A stretch of 64,000 nt of DNA, taken from assembly GCF_014204755.1 (NCBI RefSeq), contig NZ_JACHLZ010000001.1:1984001-2048000 (forward strand), in the 5' to 3' direction. Position 1 is the first letter of the stretch. Each line of letters opens with the position of its first letter. This stretch comes from Brachybacterium aquaticum. Lineage in GTDB: Bacteria; Actinomycetota; Actinomycetes; Actinomycetales; Dermabacteraceae. The position numbers were made by a program, and so were the translations under genes. The notes beneath the pieces were generated by a model, which saw only the letters and a program-made list of their open reading frames with translations, was not told the origin of the DNA and did no database searches. Shown piece by piece: positions 56,029 through 64,000 of this stretch.

Positions 56029-56760
56029 TCAGGCCCCGTCGTCCTCCGCCTGCTGCTCGCGCTCCATGTCCGCCAGGAGCGCATTCATGTAGTCGTGGAC
56101 GTCCTCGTAGCTGAGCGAGCGCTCGTCGCGGCGGGGCGGGATGCCGCCCACGAAGGCGCCGCCGTGCCAGGCCATGGAGTCGTCGGGCAGGGTCGGGTCG
56201 TCGTCGCGCCAGAGGTCCAGCGGGATGGAGTGGGCGGCGAGGTCGCGGGCGATCTCGTCGGCCCGGGCGCCGTCGCCGGTGCGCTGCAGCACGGCGACCA
56301 GCAGCGACTGGGCGGCCCAGGCGAGGGTGTCGGCCTCTGTGTCCTCGCCGGGGTCCACCGACTCCTGCACGAGCGCGATGTAGCTGGCGGCGAGCTCGTC
56401 GGCCCCGTCCTCGTGGTGGTCCTTCGCCACGCGCAGCGCGACCTTGGCGACGAGGTCGCGGGCGTCCCACAGCACCGCCGCACCAACCAGCGCCATGCCC
56501 ACCCCGGTCGGGAAGTCGGGGTCCAGGGCGAGCGGCGAGGCGGGGGTGCGCCCGGCACGGCGGTCGTCGTCGGCCGCGAGGAACTCCTCGACCGCGCCGG
56601 CGATCGCGGCGCGGGCCCGGTCGTCGTCGCGCAGCACCAGCTCGGCCTCGTCGGCCGGGACGCCGAGGCGCGCGGCGACCCGCGCGTACGGGAAGTCGGG
56701 GCGGGCCAGGGCTGCCTCGCGGGTGGGGGTCAGCGCGGTGGAGGGCTGCTCGTCGCTCAT
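56029..56760 (-). CDS. Uncharacterised protein, paralogue B of a tandem pair
   Basis: A 243-residue acidic helical protein (many Asp, Glu and Ala). The SPLALDPDFPTGVGMALVGA block and DLWRDDDPTLPDD region match the neighbour at 55123, though overall identity looks low. It ends in a charged tail (EREQQAEDDGA). It lies 72 nt before the paralogue on the same strand and 25 nt after the rluA-type gene, so it may be cotranscribed with lspA-rluA. The C-terminal sequence suggests a regulator or adaptor and not an enzyme, which is only inference. Confidence 0.7.
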   Translation of the reverse strand: MSDEQPSTALTPTREAALARPDFPYARVAARLGVPADEAELVLRDDDRARAAIAGAVEEFLAADDDRRAGRTPASPLALDPDFPTGVGMALVGAAVLWDARDLVAKVALRVAKDHHEDGADELAASYIALVQESVDPGEDTEADTLAWAAQSLLVAVLQRTGDGARADEIARDLAAHSIPLDLWRDDDPTLPDDSMAWHGGAFVGGIPPRRDERSLSYEDVHDYMNALLADMEREQQAEDDGA

Positions 56761-56785
56761 GCCACGACCGTATCGGGCGGGCGGT

Positions 56786-57712
56786 TCAGAGGGTGCGCAG
56801 CGCGTCCAGGGCGTCCTGCAGATCACGCGGGTACCGGGAGGTGAAGGTGACCTCCTGGCCGGTGACCGGGTGGAGGAATGTCAGCTCCATGGCGTGCAGC
56901 CACTGCCGGACGAGGCCCACGCGGGCGGCGAGGGTGGGGTCCGCGCCGTAGAGCGGGTCGCCGACCAGTGGGTGGTGGAGCGCGGCCATGTGCACGCGGA
57001 TCTGGTGGGTGCGGCCGGTCTCCAGCTTCACCCGCAGCAGGGTCGCGCCGTGGAGCGGCTCGAGGGTCGAGTAGTGGGTGACCGAGTGCTTGCCGTCGCG
57101 GCGCACCGCGAACTTGTAGTCGTGGTTCGGGGAGCGGCCGATGGGCGCCTCGATGGTGCCCTCGGGCTGATCGGGGGCGCCCTGGCAGACGGCGTGGTAG
57201 ACCTTGCCGACCTCGCGGGCGCGGAAGGCGTCCTTGAGGGTTGTGTAGGCGCGCTCGGTGCGGGCGACGACCATGAGGCCGCTGGTGCCCACGTCCAGGC
57301 GGGAGACGATGCCCTGCCGCTCGGGGTCGCCGCTGGTGCTGATGGAGACGCCGGCGGCGGCGAGGTGGCTGAGCACGGTGGGACCGGACCAGCCGGCGCT
57401 GGGGTGCGCGGCCACGCCCACGGGCTTGTCGATCACGACGATGTCGTCGTCCTGGTGGACGAGGCTCATGCCCTCGGCGATCTGGGGCCGCACCTGCACG
57501 GCGGGCTTCTCGTCGGGCAGCTCGACGTCCACCATCGCCCCGGGCTCGAGACGGGTGGAGCGGGCGGGCACCTGGCCGTCCACGAGCACGTGTCCGGCGC
57601 TGACCAGGTCCGCGGCGCGTGTGCGGGACAGGCCGAGCATGCGCGAGATGCCCACGTCGACCCGTTCTCCGGCGAGGCCGTCGGGGACCATGAGGGTGCG
57701 CGAGGAGCTCAT
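56786..57712 (-). CDS. RluA-family pseudouridine synthase
   Basis: A 308-residue RNA pseudouridine synthase. An S4 RNA-binding domain occupies about residues 15-70 (RVDVGISRMLGLSRTRAADL). The catalytic domain contains IVSRLDVGTSGLMVVAR with the nucleophilic Asp, GKVYHAVCQG and ETGRTHQIRVHMAALHHPLV. Target is most likely 23S rRNA, as for RluD/RluC, but specificity is not readable. Coupled to lspA by a 4-nt overlap, an order conserved in many bacteria. Confidence 0.93.
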   Translation of the reverse strand: MSSSRTLMVPDGLAGERVDVGISRMLGLSRTRAADLVSAGHVLVDGQVPARSTRLEPGAMVDVELPDEKPAVQVRPQIAEGMSLVHQDDDIVVIDKPVGVAAHPSAGWSGPTVLSHLAAAGVSISTSGDPERQGIVSRLDVGTSGLMVVARTERAYTTLKDAFRAREVGKVYHAVCQGAPDQPEGTIEAPIGRSPNHDYKFAVRRDGKHSVTHYSTLEPLHGATLLRVKLETGRTHQIRVHMAALHHPLVGDPLYGADPTLAARVGLVRQWLHAMELTFLHPVTGQEVTFTSRYPRDLQDALDALRTL

Positions 57713-58404
57713 CGCTCCTCCGGGCGATCGCTCTCGGCCGACGGGGCCTGCGGGGCGGCGGGCTCCTCGGCGGCGGCCTCGTCATCCGGCGCGGCGGCAG
57801 CCTCCGCGGCGGCGATCTCCCGGGCCTCGGCCTCCGCACGCGCGGGGTCCGCGTCCTGGCCGAGCAGGCCGAGCAGGATCACGAGGATCGCGCCGCCCAC
57901 CACGGCCATGTCGGCGATGTTGAACACGGGCCAGTCGTAGTTGATCACGGGGATGCGGCCGAACTGGAGGAAGTCGACCACGGCGCCGTGGAACGGACCG
58001 GGGGCCCGCAGCAGGCGGTCGTGGATGTTGCCGAGGGCGCCGCCCATGATCAGGCCGAGGGCGAGGGTGTACCAGGGCGAGCGCACGGAGCGGACCGCGA
58101 ACACGATCACGCCGATCACGATCGCGATCTGCAGGCAGGTCACGACCGGGGTGATCCCCTCACCCATCCCCCAGGCCGCGCCCGTGTTGTACAGCAGGGT
58201 CAGCTGGAGGAACTCGCCGAGGAAGGGCTGCGGCTCGAGCAGCGGCAGGTTCGCTTCGGCCCAGTTCTTGGTGACCTGGTCGACAACCAGCAGCACCACG
58301 GCGATCACCGCGATCGTGACGAGCACCGCGGTGCGGCTGAGACGGCGACGAGCGCCGGACCGCGAGGGTCCGGCGCTCGTCGGCGCGGAGGATTCGGCGC
58401 TCAC
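57709..58404 (-). CDS. lspA: Lipoprotein signal peptidase
   Basis: A 231-residue signal peptidase II that cleaves prolipoproteins such as the peptide-binding lipoprotein of this window. Four membrane helices and the catalytic Asp pair are visible in GGALGNIHDRLL and VFNIADMAVVGG; LLYNTGAAWGMG is the conserved substrate region. The C-terminal tail of about 45 residues is Ala/Glu-rich and cytoplasmic, longer than in E. coli but typical for actinobacteria. ATG 58404 overlaps the divIVA stop by 4 nt. Confidence 0.95.
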   Translation of the reverse strand: MSAESSAPTSAGPSRSGARRRLSRTAVLVTIAVIAVVLLVVDQVTKNWAEANLPLLEPQPFLGEFLQLTLLYNTGAAWGMGEGITPVVTCLQIAIVIGVIVFAVRSVRSPWYTLALGLIMGGALGNIHDRLLRAPGPFHGAVVDFLQFGRIPVINYDWPVFNIADMAVVGGAILVILLGLLGQDADPARAEAEAREIAAAEAAAAPDDEAAAEEPAAPQAPSAESDRPEER

Positions 58405-59120
58405 AGACCGGAGTTCGCCTGGGTCTCCTGCGTCTCGCTGGTGTCGAGATCGCGCAGCTGGTTCTCGAGGTAGTTGCGCAGACGGTTGCGGTAGTCGCGC
58501 TCGAAGTTTCGCAGGCCGTCGATGGTCTTCTCGAGCTCGGACTTCTTGGTCTCGAGGTCGGCGAGGGTGCTGCGGGACTTCTCCTCGGCCTCGCCGACGA
58601 TGCGCTTGTGCTCCTCGTTGGCCTCGCTGATGAGGCGGTCGCGCTCGTCCTCGCCGTTCTTGACGTACTCGTCGTGCAGACGGTTCGCCAGGGCGATGAT
58701 GCCAGCGGCGGACTGGTCCGGGGTCTCCTGGACCGGGGCGGCCGCGACGGGCGCGGGCTGCGGGGTGACCTCCTCCTCGACGACGGCCTGCGGAGCGGTC
58801 TCGTCGGCGGCCTCGACGTCATCGGCGGAGCCGGTGACGGGGACCGCGGAGGCGGTGGGAGCGTCGGCGTCGACCTCGTCACCGGCGGCCTCGGCCTCCT
58901 CGGCCGGGACGGCGGCGGGCGCGCCGGACTCGAGCTCGGCGATGCGGTTGTGGGCCTCCTCGAGCTCCTTCTTCAGGCGCTCGTTCTCGGAGATCAGTTC
59001 CTTCAGGCGGGGTTCGACCTCGTTGTCGAGGAAGTTGTCGACCTCGTCCATGTCGTAGCCCTCGGAGAACCGGACGGGGGTGAACCGCTGATTCATCAGG
59101 TCTTCGGGCATCAGAGCCAT
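58401..59120 (-). CDS. divIVA: DivIVA/Wag31 polar growth and septum-site protein
   Basis: A 239-residue DivIVA. The N-terminal membrane-curvature binding motif is FTPVRFSEGYDMDEVDNFLD, followed by a coiled coil (LKELISENERLKKELEEA). A Pro/Ala/Glu/Val linker (about residues 65-135) separates it from a second coiled coil (ANEEHKRIVGEAEEKSRSTL). In actinobacteria DivIVA marks cell poles and directs peptidoglycan synthesis. It starts the divIVA-lspA-rluA run downstream of the division cluster and is preceded by a terminator from yggT. Confidence 0.94.
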   Translation of the reverse strand: MALMPEDLMNQRFTPVRFSEGYDMDEVDNFLDNEVEPRLKELISENERLKKELEEAHNRIAELESGAPAAVPAEEAEAAGDEVDADAPTASAVPVTGSADDVEAADETAPQAVVEEEVTPQPAPVAAAPVQETPDQSAAGIIALANRLHDEYVKNGEDERDRLISEANEEHKRIVGEAEEKSRSTLADLETKKSELEKTIDGLRNFERDYRNRLRNYLENQLRDLDTSETQETQANSGL

Positions 59121-59250
59121 GGGTCACCTTTTCATCGTTCTGGAGACGGAGTCGCGCGGTGGCGCGGTGTCGACAGCCTAGCGGATGCCGGGCCGACGAC
59201 TGAATGCGAGCGGAGAACGGCGGAGGGATCACATCCGCGCCGAACGCGAC

Positions 59251-59278
59251 GGGGCCCGGCGCTGGTGCGCCGGGCCCC
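59251..59278 (-). terminator. Terminator after yggT
   Basis: A perfect 12-bp stem GGGGCCCGGCGC with GCGCCGGGCCCC and a TGGT loop, 46 nt beyond the yggT stop. It separates the division cluster from divIVA. Confidence 0.8.
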
Positions 59279-59323
59279 GAGGGCTCGTGGAGCGGCTGGG
59301 CTCACCCCGTGCCGCACGTCATG

Positions 59324-59614
59324 TCACATGGCGAGGGAGCCGAGCACCCGCAGTAGGATCCAGCCCACGATCAGCAGGATCATGAGGCTGAGGTCCAGGG
59401 CGATGGCCCCGAGCCGCAGCGGCGGGATGAGTCGGCGCAGCCCCTTCACCGGGGGGTCGGTCAGCGTGAACACGACCTCGAAGAGCACCAGCGCGAGACC
59501 CTTGGGCCGGTACTCGCGGGCGTAGCTCTGGATCCACTCGAGCACCAGCCGCGCGATGAGCAGCAGCAGGTAGACGAGTACCGCGAGGTAGAGGATTCCG
59601 GCGATGAGCTGCAC
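59324..59614 (-). CDS. YggT-family membrane protein
   Basis: A 96-residue YggT protein with two hydrophobic regions (ILYLAVLVYLLLLIARLVLE and LDLSLMILLIVGWILLRVL) and the family's central LTDPPVKGLRRLIPPLRLG. Start is GTG 59614, 6 nt after the sepF stop. In actinobacteria it always follows sepF in the division cluster; a role in envelope or osmotic homeostasis is suspected and not proven. Confidence 0.92.
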   Translation of the reverse strand: MQLIAGILYLAVLVYLLLLIARLVLEWIQSYAREYRPKGLALVLFEVVFTLTDPPVKGLRRLIPPLRLGAIALDLSLMILLIVGWILLRVLGSLAM

Positions 59615-59620
59615 AGGACC

Positions 59621-60106
59621 TCAGCTCTGGTTGTAGAAGCTGCCCTCGTCGGCCGAGGTGTCCCCGTCGACCTGGACGAACTCCGGGGAGAGCAGGAACA
59701 CCTTGGAGGTGACGCGCTCGATGGTGCCGCGCAGGCCGAAGACCAGGCCGGCGGAGAAGTCGACCATGCGCTTGGCGTCGCCGTCCTGCATGTCGGAGAG
59801 GTTCATGATGACCGGCACGCCGTCGCGGAAGGACTCGCCGATCGCCTTGGCGTCGTTGTAGGACCGCGGATGGATCGTGGTGATGCGCTGCATCGACTCC
59901 TCCACTGCCGGGGCCATCGCGACCACGTTGGAATGCTGGCGGATCGGGGTCACCTGGGCCTCCCGTTCGGCGGCGGGCTCGGGGCCACGCTCGGTGCGGC
60001 GGGACGAGGAAGTCTCCTCCTGGCGGTACCCCTCGTCCTCGTAGTACTCGTCGTCGACCTCGTTGGCGAGGCCGAGTGCGACCATGGCGTTGCGCCAGGT
60101 TCCCAT
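59621..60106 (-). CDS. sepF: Cell division protein SepF
   Basis: A 161-residue SepF, the membrane anchor for FtsZ in actinobacteria, which lack FtsA. The N-terminal amphipathic helix [16 protein letters not shown] binds membrane, a charged linker ([17 protein letters not shown]) follows, and the core dimer domain includes [19 protein letters not shown] and [23 protein letters not shown] 60106 gives the exact family N-terminus. A gap of about 175 nt to pgeF suggests it may have its own promoter. Confidence 0.95.
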   Translation of the reverse strand: MGTWRNAMVALGLANEVDDEYYEDEGYRQEETSSSRRTERGPEPAAEREAQVTPIRQHSNVVAMAPAVEESMQRITTIHPRSYNDAKAIGESFRDGVPVIMNLSDMQDGDAKRMVDFSAGLVFGLRGTIERVTSKVFLLSPEFVQVDGDTSADEGSFYNQS

Positions 60107-60281
60107 CGCAGATCTCCCGGTTCCGTTGTTCACGCTGACCTGGGCCCCGGGGAAGCACGGGGAGTGCGCGGGGGCCCTGTGCGACGAACGTACCGCAGGG
60201 ATTCCGGCCTCACCGGGAGGCGCCCGGCGTGTCGTGCGTGTCGTGGCGACGCCGACGGAGGTCACATCGGCGGGTCGCGGC

Positions 60282-61016
60282 TCAGGCGCGGCGCAGCACT
60301 CCGGCGAAGCGCCCGGTGGTGGCGCTGCGGCGGTAGGAGAAGAACCGCTCGTCCTCGAGGGTGCAGGGGTGGTCGGCGTCGATCGCGTCCTGCGCGAACC
60401 CCTCCCCCTGCAGGATCGCGACCGCGCCGGCGCGCAGGTCGAGCGCGGGCGTGCCCCACGTCGTGGTCGAGGCGGTGGCGGGGATCCGGGCGGCGGCGTC
60501 GGCCCGCATGTCCTCCGGCACCTCGTAGCAGGCGCCGCAGATGGCCGGGCCGATGGAGGCGGTGAGGTCGCCGGGTCTCGCGCCGAGCTCGGTCATCGCC
60601 GCGACGGTCGCCTCGAGCACCCCGCCGAGCAGGCCCTTGCGGCCGGCGTGCGCGACGGCGATCACGCCGGAGACCGGATCGGAGAGCAGCACGGGCAGGC
60701 AGTCGGCGACCATGATCGCCAGCGCCACGTCCTCACGGCCGGTGACGATCGCGTCGGCCGTGACCACGGGCGCCTCGCCGGTGGCGGGAAGGACGTGCAC
60801 GTCGGCGGAGTGGACCTGGTCCACGAACACCAGCGGCGCACCGATCTCGGCGGCGAGCCGGGAGCGGTTCTCGATGACGGCCGCGTCGTCGTCGCGGACG
60901 TGGCGGGCGAGGTTCAGGCTCGCGTGGTCGCCGGTGCTGACGCCGCCGTCGCGGCCCGTGAACAGGGCACGGGCCCCGCGAAGTCGCGGGGCCCGTGCGC
61001 CGAGGGTGGAGGTCAC
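60282..61016 (-). CDS. pgeF: Peptidoglycan editing factor PgeF (laccase domain)
   Basis: A 244-residue protein of the YlmD/YfiH (DUF152) family, a zinc or copper enzyme that corrects misplaced L-Ser in peptidoglycan stems. Motifs: [44 protein letters not shown] and [15 protein letters not shown], then [12 protein letters not shown]. Start GTG 61016 gives the normal N-terminus; it lies 10 nt after the ftsZ stop. A strong hairpin lies inside codons 7-17. The usual YggS gene between pgeF and sepF is absent. Confidence 0.9.
   Translation of the reverse strand: MTSTLGARAPRLRGARALFTGRDGGVSTGDHASLNLARHVRDDDAAVIENRSRLAAEIGAPLVFVDQVHSADVHVLPATGEAPVVTADAIVTGREDVALAIMVADCLPVLLSDPVSGVIAVAHAGRKGLLGGVLEATVAAMTELGARPGDLTASIGPAICGACYEVPEDMRADAAARIPATASTTTWGTPALDLRAGAVAILQGEGFAQDAIDADHPCTLEDERFFSYRRSATTGRFAGVLRRA
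60967..60998 (-). terminator. Terminator-like hairpin embedded in the pgeF 5' coding region
   Basis: GCACGGGCCCCGCG (60967-60980) and CGCGGGGCCCGTGC (60985-60998) form a perfect 14-bp stem with an AAGT loop, located 30-60 nt after the ftsZ stop and inside codons 7-17 of pgeF. It probably attenuates transcription or translation beyond ftsZ. Confidence 0.65.
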
Positions 61017-61026
61017 CGGGTGACCG

Positions 61027-62352
61027 TCACTTCAGGAAGGAGGGCAGGTCGAGGTCGTCGTCGTCCGCCGGGGGCTCCTCGATGTGCGGCGGGCGCGCGG
61101 CCTCGCGCTCGGGGGCGCGGGGCGCGGGCTGCGGGGCGACGCGCTGCTGGTCGTAGCCGCCGTCCTCGACGTCGGCCGGGTCGATGACCTCGGTCTCGGG
61201 CTCCGAGGCGCTCGGGCGCGACGGGGAGAACGCCTGCTGGGGCTGGCCCCAGGCGCCCGGGGCCGCGGCACCCTGCGCGGGACGCTGCTCCTGGGCGGGA
61301 CGCTGCTGGACCGCGGGGCGCTGCTGCACGGCCGGGCGGGCGGAGCCCTGCTCGGTGCGGGCGGCGGGGCGGTGCTGCGGGGCGAGGTCCTGGCGCGGCG
61401 AGGGGCCGCCGCCCTCGAAGCCCGCGGCGATGACGGTCACGCGGACCTCGTCGCCCAGGGCGTCGTCGATGACGGAGCCGAAGATGATGTTCGCGTCGGG
61501 GTGCGCGGCCTCCTGGACCAGGCGGGCCGCCTCGGACACCTCGTACAGTCCCAGGTCGCTGCCGCCCTGGATGGAGAGCAGCACGCCGTAGGCGCCGTCG
61601 ATCGAGGCCTCGAGCAGGGGGCTGGAGACGGCGAGCTCGGCGGCCTGGAGGGCGCGGTCGTCGCCGCGGGCGGAGCCGATGCCCATGAGGGCGCTACCGG
61701 CGCCCTGCATCACGGACTTCACGTCGGCGAAGTCGAGGTTGATCAGGCCCGGGGTGGTGATCAGGTCGGTGATGCCCTGGACACCGGAGAGGAGGACCTG
61801 GTCCGCGGACTTGAACGCGTCCAGCATCGAGACCTGCTTGTCCGCGATGGAGAGCAGGCGGTCGTTGGGGATGACGATGAGGGTGTCGACCTCGGCCTGG
61901 AGCGCGGCGATGCCGGACTCGGCCTGGGTGGAGCGGCGACGGCCCTCGAAGGTGAAGGGGCGGGTGACCACGCCGATGGTCAGGGCGCCGAGGCTGCGGG
62001 CGATCTTGGCGACCACGGGGGCGCCGCCGGTGCCGGTGCCGCCGCCCTCACCCGCGGTCACGAAGACCATGTCGGCCCCGCGCAGGACCTCCTCGATCTC
62101 CTCGGCGTGGTCCTCGGCGGCCTTCTTGCCGACCTCAGGATCCGCGCCGGCGCCGAGACCGCGGGTGATCTCCTTGCCGACGTCGAGCTTGACGTCCGCA
62201 TCGGACATCAGCAGCGCCTGGGCGTCGGTGTTGATCGCGATGAACTCGACGCCCTTCAGCCCCGACTCGATCATGCGGTTGACGGCGTTGACACCTCCGC
62301 CGCCGACACCGACGACCTTGATGACTGCGAGGGAGATCTGGGTTCCGGCCAC
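61027..62352 (-). CDS. ftsZ: Cell division GTPase FtsZ
   Basis: A 441-residue FtsZ forming the cytokinetic ring. GTP-binding tubulin signature [20 protein letters not shown], the N-terminal [19 protein letters not shown] and the T7 loop [15 protein letters not shown] with catalytic Asp are intact. The C-terminal linker (about 320-425) is Gln/Pro/Ala-rich with [18 protein letters not shown]-type repeats, and the protein ends with the conserved peptide [11 protein letters not shown] that binds SepF. Start is GTG 62352. An upstream leader of 225 nt holds a palindrome and promoter-like sequences. Confidence 0.97.
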   Translation of the reverse strand: MAGTQISLAVIKVVGVGGGGVNAVNRMIESGLKGVEFIAINTDAQALLMSDADVKLDVGKEITRGLGAGADPEVGKKAAEDHAEEIEEVLRGADMVFVTAGEGGGTGTGGAPVVAKIARSLGALTIGVVTRPFTFEGRRRSTQAESGIAALQAEVDTLIVIPNDRLLSIADKQVSMLDAFKSADQVLLSGVQGITDLITTPGLINLDFADVKSVMQGAGSALMGIGSARGDDRALQAAELAVSSPLLEASIDGAYGVLLSIQGGSDLGLYEVSEAARLVQEAAHPDANIIFGSVIDDALGDEVRVTVIAAGFEGGGPSPRQDLAPQHRPAARTEQGSARPAVQQRPAVQQRPAQEQRPAQGAAAPGAWGQPQQAFSPSRPSASEPETEVIDPADVEDGGYDQQRVAPQPAPRAPEREAARPPHIEEPPADDDDLDLPSFLK

Positions 62353-62428
62353 GTTTGGTCCTTGCTCTTGGGTTTCCTCAGGGAGAGGGGCCAGCGTCGC
62401 GCCTGGTCGCGGTCCTCCGAAACCCTAG

Positions 62429-62443
62429 ACCTCGAGTTGAGGT
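62429..62443 (-). promoter_or_regulatory. Inverted repeat in the ftsZ leader/promoter region
   Basis: ACCTC-GAGTT-GAGGT is an inverted repeat in the 225-nt ftsQ-ftsZ gap, 77 nt before the ftsZ start; on the ftsZ strand it is followed by CTAGGGTTTC. Farther upstream on the same strand lies TTTGTGTTTGCGAACC. Actinobacterial ftsZ genes usually have their own promoters here; this repeat is a candidate operator. Confidence 0.4.
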
Positions 62444-62577
62444 TCGGACTTCGGGGCGCCTCTCCTTTCTGTCGACGCTAAGGACGTCGGGACCGGTTCG
62501 CAAACACAAAGGGCGCGTGTCGTGCCCGAGGCGGGACAGATCACCGCCGCACGGAGGTCGGAGGGTGGGGGTGCGCG

Positions 62578-63693
62578 TCAGCGGGTGACGGGCGCGACCG
62601 GGGAGGAGACGTCGATGACGGTCCCGGCCTGGCCCAGCAGCGCCTGGACCACCTCGCCCTTGAGCTCGGCGTCGGCGGAGTCGCCCCACACCACGGTCTT
62701 GGTGCCGCCGTCCTCGAGGGCGAGGGTGAGGGTCACGTCGCTGGGGCTCGAGGCGGTGATGTCGCGGACCGCGCCGCGCAGGGGGTCCGGGAGGCCCGCG
62801 AGGACCTCGCTCATGGCGGTCGCCGCGCCGTCGGGGTCGGCGGAGCCCGACTGCACGGCCAGCGGCACGAGGGTCGCTCCCTCGGCCGCGGCGGCGGGCA
62901 GCTCATGCCCCTCGGCGTCGAGCACGGCGACGGAGCCGTCGGTGCGGGTCAGCTGGGCGACCGGGGTCGCCTCCGTCACGCTGACGCGCATGCCGTCGGG
63001 CCAGGCGCGCTCGACCGTCGCGGAGGCGATGCCGGGGACCTCCTCGACCTGGGCCTCGATGTCGCCGGTGGGCAGCAGCAGCACGCTGTCGCCCTCGCGG
63101 CCGGCGACGGCGGCGCGCACGTCCTCCTGGGAGACGTAGCCGGTGCCCTCGATCGCGATGTCGCGGACCTGGAGCGCCGGGAGGAACACGGCGGTGACGA
63201 AGGCGGCGACGAGCACGACCACGGTGGCGAGGCCGCCCGCGATGATCGCGCGGCGGCGTCGCCGCCAGGGCCGGCCGCGCACGAGGTCGCGGAACCGGTC
63301 GGCGGCCTGGACGACGCGGCCGCCCTCCTGCTCCTCCGGGGGCGCCGCGGCGGGCGCCGGGCGACCGGCCTCCGTGGGCGCGGGGCGGCCGAGGCTGCGG
63401 GTGCGGTTGCGGGACGCGGGTGCGTCGGCGGCGCTCGCGGCGCTCGGGGCGCTCGCGGCCGACGAGCGCGCGGCAGGGGCGGCGGTGCGCTGCGGGGCGC
63501 GGTTCGCCGACGCGGCAGAGGCGGCCGACGGAGCCGGTGCGGCGGACGCCGCGGACGGTGCCGACGCGGCGGAGGGTGAGGACGCGGCGGAGGGGGCCGA
63601 CGGGGCCGACGCCGAGGAGGCGGCCGACGCGCCTGTCGCCGACGGGCGGGATGCGCCCGGGCGGGGGCGCGGTGCGGTGGGGCGGCGAGCCAT
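62578..63693 (-). CDS. ftsQ: Cell division protein FtsQ (FtsQ/DivIB)
   Basis: A 371-residue FtsQ with an unusually long cytoplasmic N-terminus: residues 1-110 are almost only Ala, Ser and Pro (ASAPSAPSAASSPSAASAPS). Arg-rich sequence (RGRPWRRRRR) precedes a single membrane helix (IIAGGLATVVVLVAAFVTAV). The POTRA domain follows (LQVRDIAIEGTGYVSQEDVR) and the FtsQ domain (VTEATPVAQLTRTDGSVAVL). FtsQ scaffolds the FtsQBL divisome complex. ATG 63693 overlaps the murC stop by one base. Confidence 0.92.
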   Translation of the reverse strand: MARRPTAPRPRPGASRPSATGASAASSASAPSAPSAASSPSAASAPSAASAAPAPSAASAASANRAPQRTAAPAARSSAASAPSAASAADAPASRNRTRSLGRPAPTEAGRPAPAAAPPEEQEGGRVVQAADRFRDLVRGRPWRRRRRAIIAGGLATVVVLVAAFVTAVFLPALQVRDIAIEGTGYVSQEDVRAAVAGREGDSVLLLPTGDIEAQVEEVPGIASATVERAWPDGMRVSVTEATPVAQLTRTDGSVAVLDAEGHELPAAAAEGATLVPLAVQSGSADPDGAATAMSEVLAGLPDPLRGAVRDITASSPSDVTLTLALEDGGTKTVVWGDSADAELKGEVVQALLGQAGTVIDVSSPVAPVTR

Positions 63694-64000
63694 CAGGCGC
63701 GGCCCCGGTCCGCCGTCCGCAGCGCCTCGAGGACGTCGGGGGTCGTCTCGACCACGTCGCCGGCGCCGAGCATCAGCAGCAGATCGCCGGTGCGGGCCTC
63801 GGCGAGGACCTGCCCGAGCACCTCGTCGTCCGCGTCGAGCGGGGTGACGGTGCCCCCGGCGAGGTCGGTGATGGTGCGGGCGGTGGTGCTGGGGTCCGGG
63901 TCCTCGCGGGCAGCATAGACGGGCATCACCCAAGCACGGTCGGCGGCCTCCAGCGCGGCGGCGAAGTCGCCGGCGAAGTCCCGGGTGCGGGAGAACAGGT
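63693..64000 (-). CDS. murC: UDP-N-acetylmuramate-L-alanine ligase, C-terminal end (5' part outside window)
   Basis: The minus strand is open from the window edge and reads LFSRTRDFAGDFAAALEAAD, then VMPVYAAREDPDP and LLLMLGAGDVVE, the C-terminal Mur ligase domain of MurC. About 102 codons are present. MurC adds L-Ala to UDP-MurNAc. Its place directly before ftsQ is the standard dcw order in actinobacteria. Confidence 0.9.
   Translation of the reverse strand, partial: LFSRTRDFAGDFAAALEAADRAWVMPVYAAREDPDPSTTARTITDLAGGTVTPLDADDEVLGQVLAEARTGDLLLMLGAGDVVETTPDVLEALRTADRGRA

Overview
The window is very G+C-rich, densely packed chromosomal DNA from an actinobacterium. Gene content and order point to Micrococcales: the murC-ftsQ-ftsZ-pgeF-sepF-yggT-divIVA end of the division cluster, the lspA-rluA-dnaE block, fdxA-dapC-gltA, a DUF3117 protein, an actinobacterial DapD and a Cys-less Mrp. 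A Brachybacterium/Dermabacteraceae-like organism is my best guess; this is inference from protein flavour and not a database match.

Layout. 1-6950: end of a DEAD-box helicase, a PHP phosphoesterase, then aminopeptidase P, a MgtE_N/CBS protein, a DUF1003 protein and Mrp as one overlapping operon. 6937-10752: an accessory island between mrp and tatB, two genes that are normally near neighbours. It holds an unknown low-G+C gene, mcrC, a decapitated mcrB fused to an IS3-family remnant, and a cytochrome P450. 10803-14609: tatB, an O-methyltransferase, DUF3117, a LOG-family protein and dapE. 14763-21739: two paralogous membrane proteins flanking an operon of GntR regulator, MSOX-like oxidase, sodium/solute symporter and FAD/NAD(P) protein. 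21770-25092: a divergent unit around an ArsR-type regulator with nested palindromes, dapD, and a frameshifted secreted protein. 25079-28418: a pyruvate formate-lyase operon in which the glycyl-radical domain is a separate gene. 28703-34982: gltA, dapC, fdxA, a CDP-alcohol phosphotransferase and typA. 35205-40767: an oligopeptide ABC transporter. 40938-49439: pgi, an MFS carrier, a flotillin, pfkA, an acyl-CoA dehydrogenase-like protein and an endonuclease/exonuclease/phosphatase protein. 49436-53005: dnaE. 53105-56760: four poorly characterised genes, two of them tandem paralogues. 56786-64000: rluA, lspA, divIVA, yggT, sepF, pgeF, ftsZ, ftsQ and the end of murC.

Together the genes describe a cell with glycolysis (pgi, pfkA), citrate synthase, oxygen-sensitive mixed-acid fermentation (pflB/grcA/pflA), lysine/diaminopimelate synthesis by the succinylase route (dapC, dapD, dapE in three separate transcription units) and peptide uptake. 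The most interesting items are the genetically split pyruvate formate-lyase, the decayed restriction island, an over-represented 10-mer (GGCCGACGGG), and the tandem uncharacterised paralogues beside dnaE. I saw no tRNA, rRNA, CRISPR array or prophage.
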